This document shows, in pieces, positions 4,870 through 5,235 of a DNA stretch of 5,235 nucleotides. The notes under the pieces are model-generated. The model was not told where the DNA came from, made no database searches, and saw only the letters and a program-made list of their open reading frames with translations. Location of the stretch: contig JAJHRJ010000036.1 in the NCBI GenBank assembly GCA_020832865.1, forward strand, positions 1 to 5,235. Reading direction: 5' to 3'. This DNA comes from Desulfurococcaceae archaeon. Lineage in GTDB: Archaea > Thermoproteota > Thermoprotei_A > Sulfolobales > Desulfurococcaceae. Position 1 is the stretch's first letter; every line of letters starts with the position of its first letter. Position numbers and translations under genes: made by a program.

Positions 4870-5235
4870 TATTAACACCTTCACGCACTCTTACAGCCTC
4901 TCCACGTTTATAATAAACCATTTCTCCCCCCGCAACTAGAGCTCTTCCAACAGCCAGTAATTTACCGGTAGTGTTTACGACGAGTACCTCATCATGTGGT
5001 CTTATCTCAGGATCAGCCATTAACACGTGCTTGCAGAAGAGTGTTCTACCCCTCGCTATAAAATCCGCATAATCGTCTTTAACATATACTCTCATATATG
5101 GGTGAGGGAGGTGATTGTTTAAGACAATTCCAGCTGGGATGTAAAGGTTAAACCTATAGTCGCGTGCTCTTAGAGCGAGATACCTAGACCTTGATCTGAG
5201 GACTAAGCGTATACGGCTGGTATTTGGACTAACAA
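4862..5235 (-). CDS. PUA-domain protein of archaeosine-enzyme type, 5' end outside window
   Basis: The minus-strand frame is open from the window edge to TAA at 4864-4862, giving at least 123 residues. The last 77 or so form a PUA RNA-binding domain: MRVYVKDDYADFIARGRTLF, then KHVLMADPEIRPHDEVLVVN, then LLAVGRALVAGGEMVYYKRG, ending AVRVREGV. That order, with GR-x-LF, D-x-x-IRP-x-DEV and RG-x-AV, is what closes euryarchaeal archaeosine transglycosylases and ArcS. An ATG at 5095-5093 could be read as the start, but about 46 preceding codons have no stop and encode plausible protein (RYLALRARDYRFNLYIPAGI), so I take it as internal. Because the transglycosylase at 2607-4166 lacks a PUA domain, this gene is the obvious candidate for its detached tRNA-binding partner. 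A different tRNA or rRNA modification role is possible. It overlaps the PAC2 gene by eight bases. Confidence 0.82.
   Translation of the reverse strand, partial: VSPNTSRIRLVLRSRSRYLALRARDYRFNLYIPAGIVLNNHLPHPYMRVYVKDDYADFIARGRTLFCKHVLMADPEIRPHDEVLVVNTTGKLLAVGRALVAGGEMVYYKRGEAVRVREGVNSG
4876..4879 (-). promoter_or_regulatory. Ribosome binding site inside the PUA gene for the PAC2 gene
   Basis: Minus-strand AAGGTG, with its GGTG at 4879-4876, is followed by six bases (TTAATA) and a GTG at 4869-4867. The site lies within the last codons of the PUA gene, so ribosomes finishing that gene could re-initiate here. It favours the GTG at 4869 over the one at 4884. Confidence 0.5.

Noticed and set aside
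5093..5095. ATG at 5095-5093 as the true start of the PUA gene (77 residues)
   Set aside because: The frame is open for 46 further codons to the window edge with protein-like content, and no ribosome site precedes the ATG; the upstream bases read CACCTCC, the opposite of a Shine-Dalgarno.
5107..5115. A perfect Shine-Dalgarno sequence GGAGGTGAT on the plus strand
   Set aside because: Any start just downstream (TTG at 5115) runs into a stop after nine codons, and the ATG at 5139 is followed directly by TAA. On the minus strand these bases encode part of NNHLPHPY in the PUA gene, which explains them.

Overview
The window looks like a moderately AT-rich piece of a crenarchaeal (Thermoproteota) hyperthermophile genome, perhaps from Desulfurococcales or a relative. 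The order-level guess is inference. The domain-level call rests on several genes: an Rpo8/RpoG subunit of archaeal RNA polymerase (a crenarchaeal and korarchaeal hallmark), an archaeosine-type tRNA-guanine transglycosylase, a thermosome C-terminus, a HerA-type ATPase, an Sm-like protein with a C-terminal extra domain, and a PAC2-family protein. GTG/TTG starts, ATA/AGA/AGG-rich codon use and TATA-like boxes about 40-50 bases upstream of starts agree with this.

Layout. Bases 1-177 (+) are the 3' end of a thermosome subunit. Facing it, only 3 bases away, is a minus-strand HerA-like ATPase. Its coding sequence is split into two overlapping frames, 1592-1266 (108 aa) and about 1269-181 (the ATPase core). 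Next upstream on the minus strand is rpo8 (2054-1704). A short divergent intergenic region holds one A/T box placed symmetrically for both sides. To its right a plus-strand pair follows: an SmAP3-like Lsm protein (2151-2600) and, 6 bases later, the archaeosine tRNA-guanine transglycosylase (2607-4166). The transglycosylase gene converges on, and overlaps by 44 bases, a minus-strand PAC2-family gene (4123-4869 or 4884). That gene itself overlaps the end of a PUA-domain gene (4862 to beyond 5235).

How the genes may work together. The central theme is RNA synthesis and maturation: an RNA polymerase subunit, an RNA-binding Sm ring protein and a tRNA-modifying enzyme. The transglycosylase ORF keeps its catalytic and zinc residues but stops before any PUA domain. 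A PUA module of the kind found at the C-terminus of archaeosine enzymes lies one gene away on the opposite strand. The enzyme may therefore be split into two polypeptides here.

The most interesting signal is the junction of the two ATPase frames. A perfect U_UUU_UUC slippery heptamer is followed at once by UGA, and nine bases after the heptamer comes a possible 8-bp stem. A -1 shift there would give a continuous 470-residue ATPase. The same pattern would arise from loss of one T from a T7 run, so programmed frameshifting, transcript slippage, true mutation and sequencing error all remain open. I saw no tRNA, rRNA, CRISPR or insertion sequence, and no gene-free stretch longer than about 110 bases.
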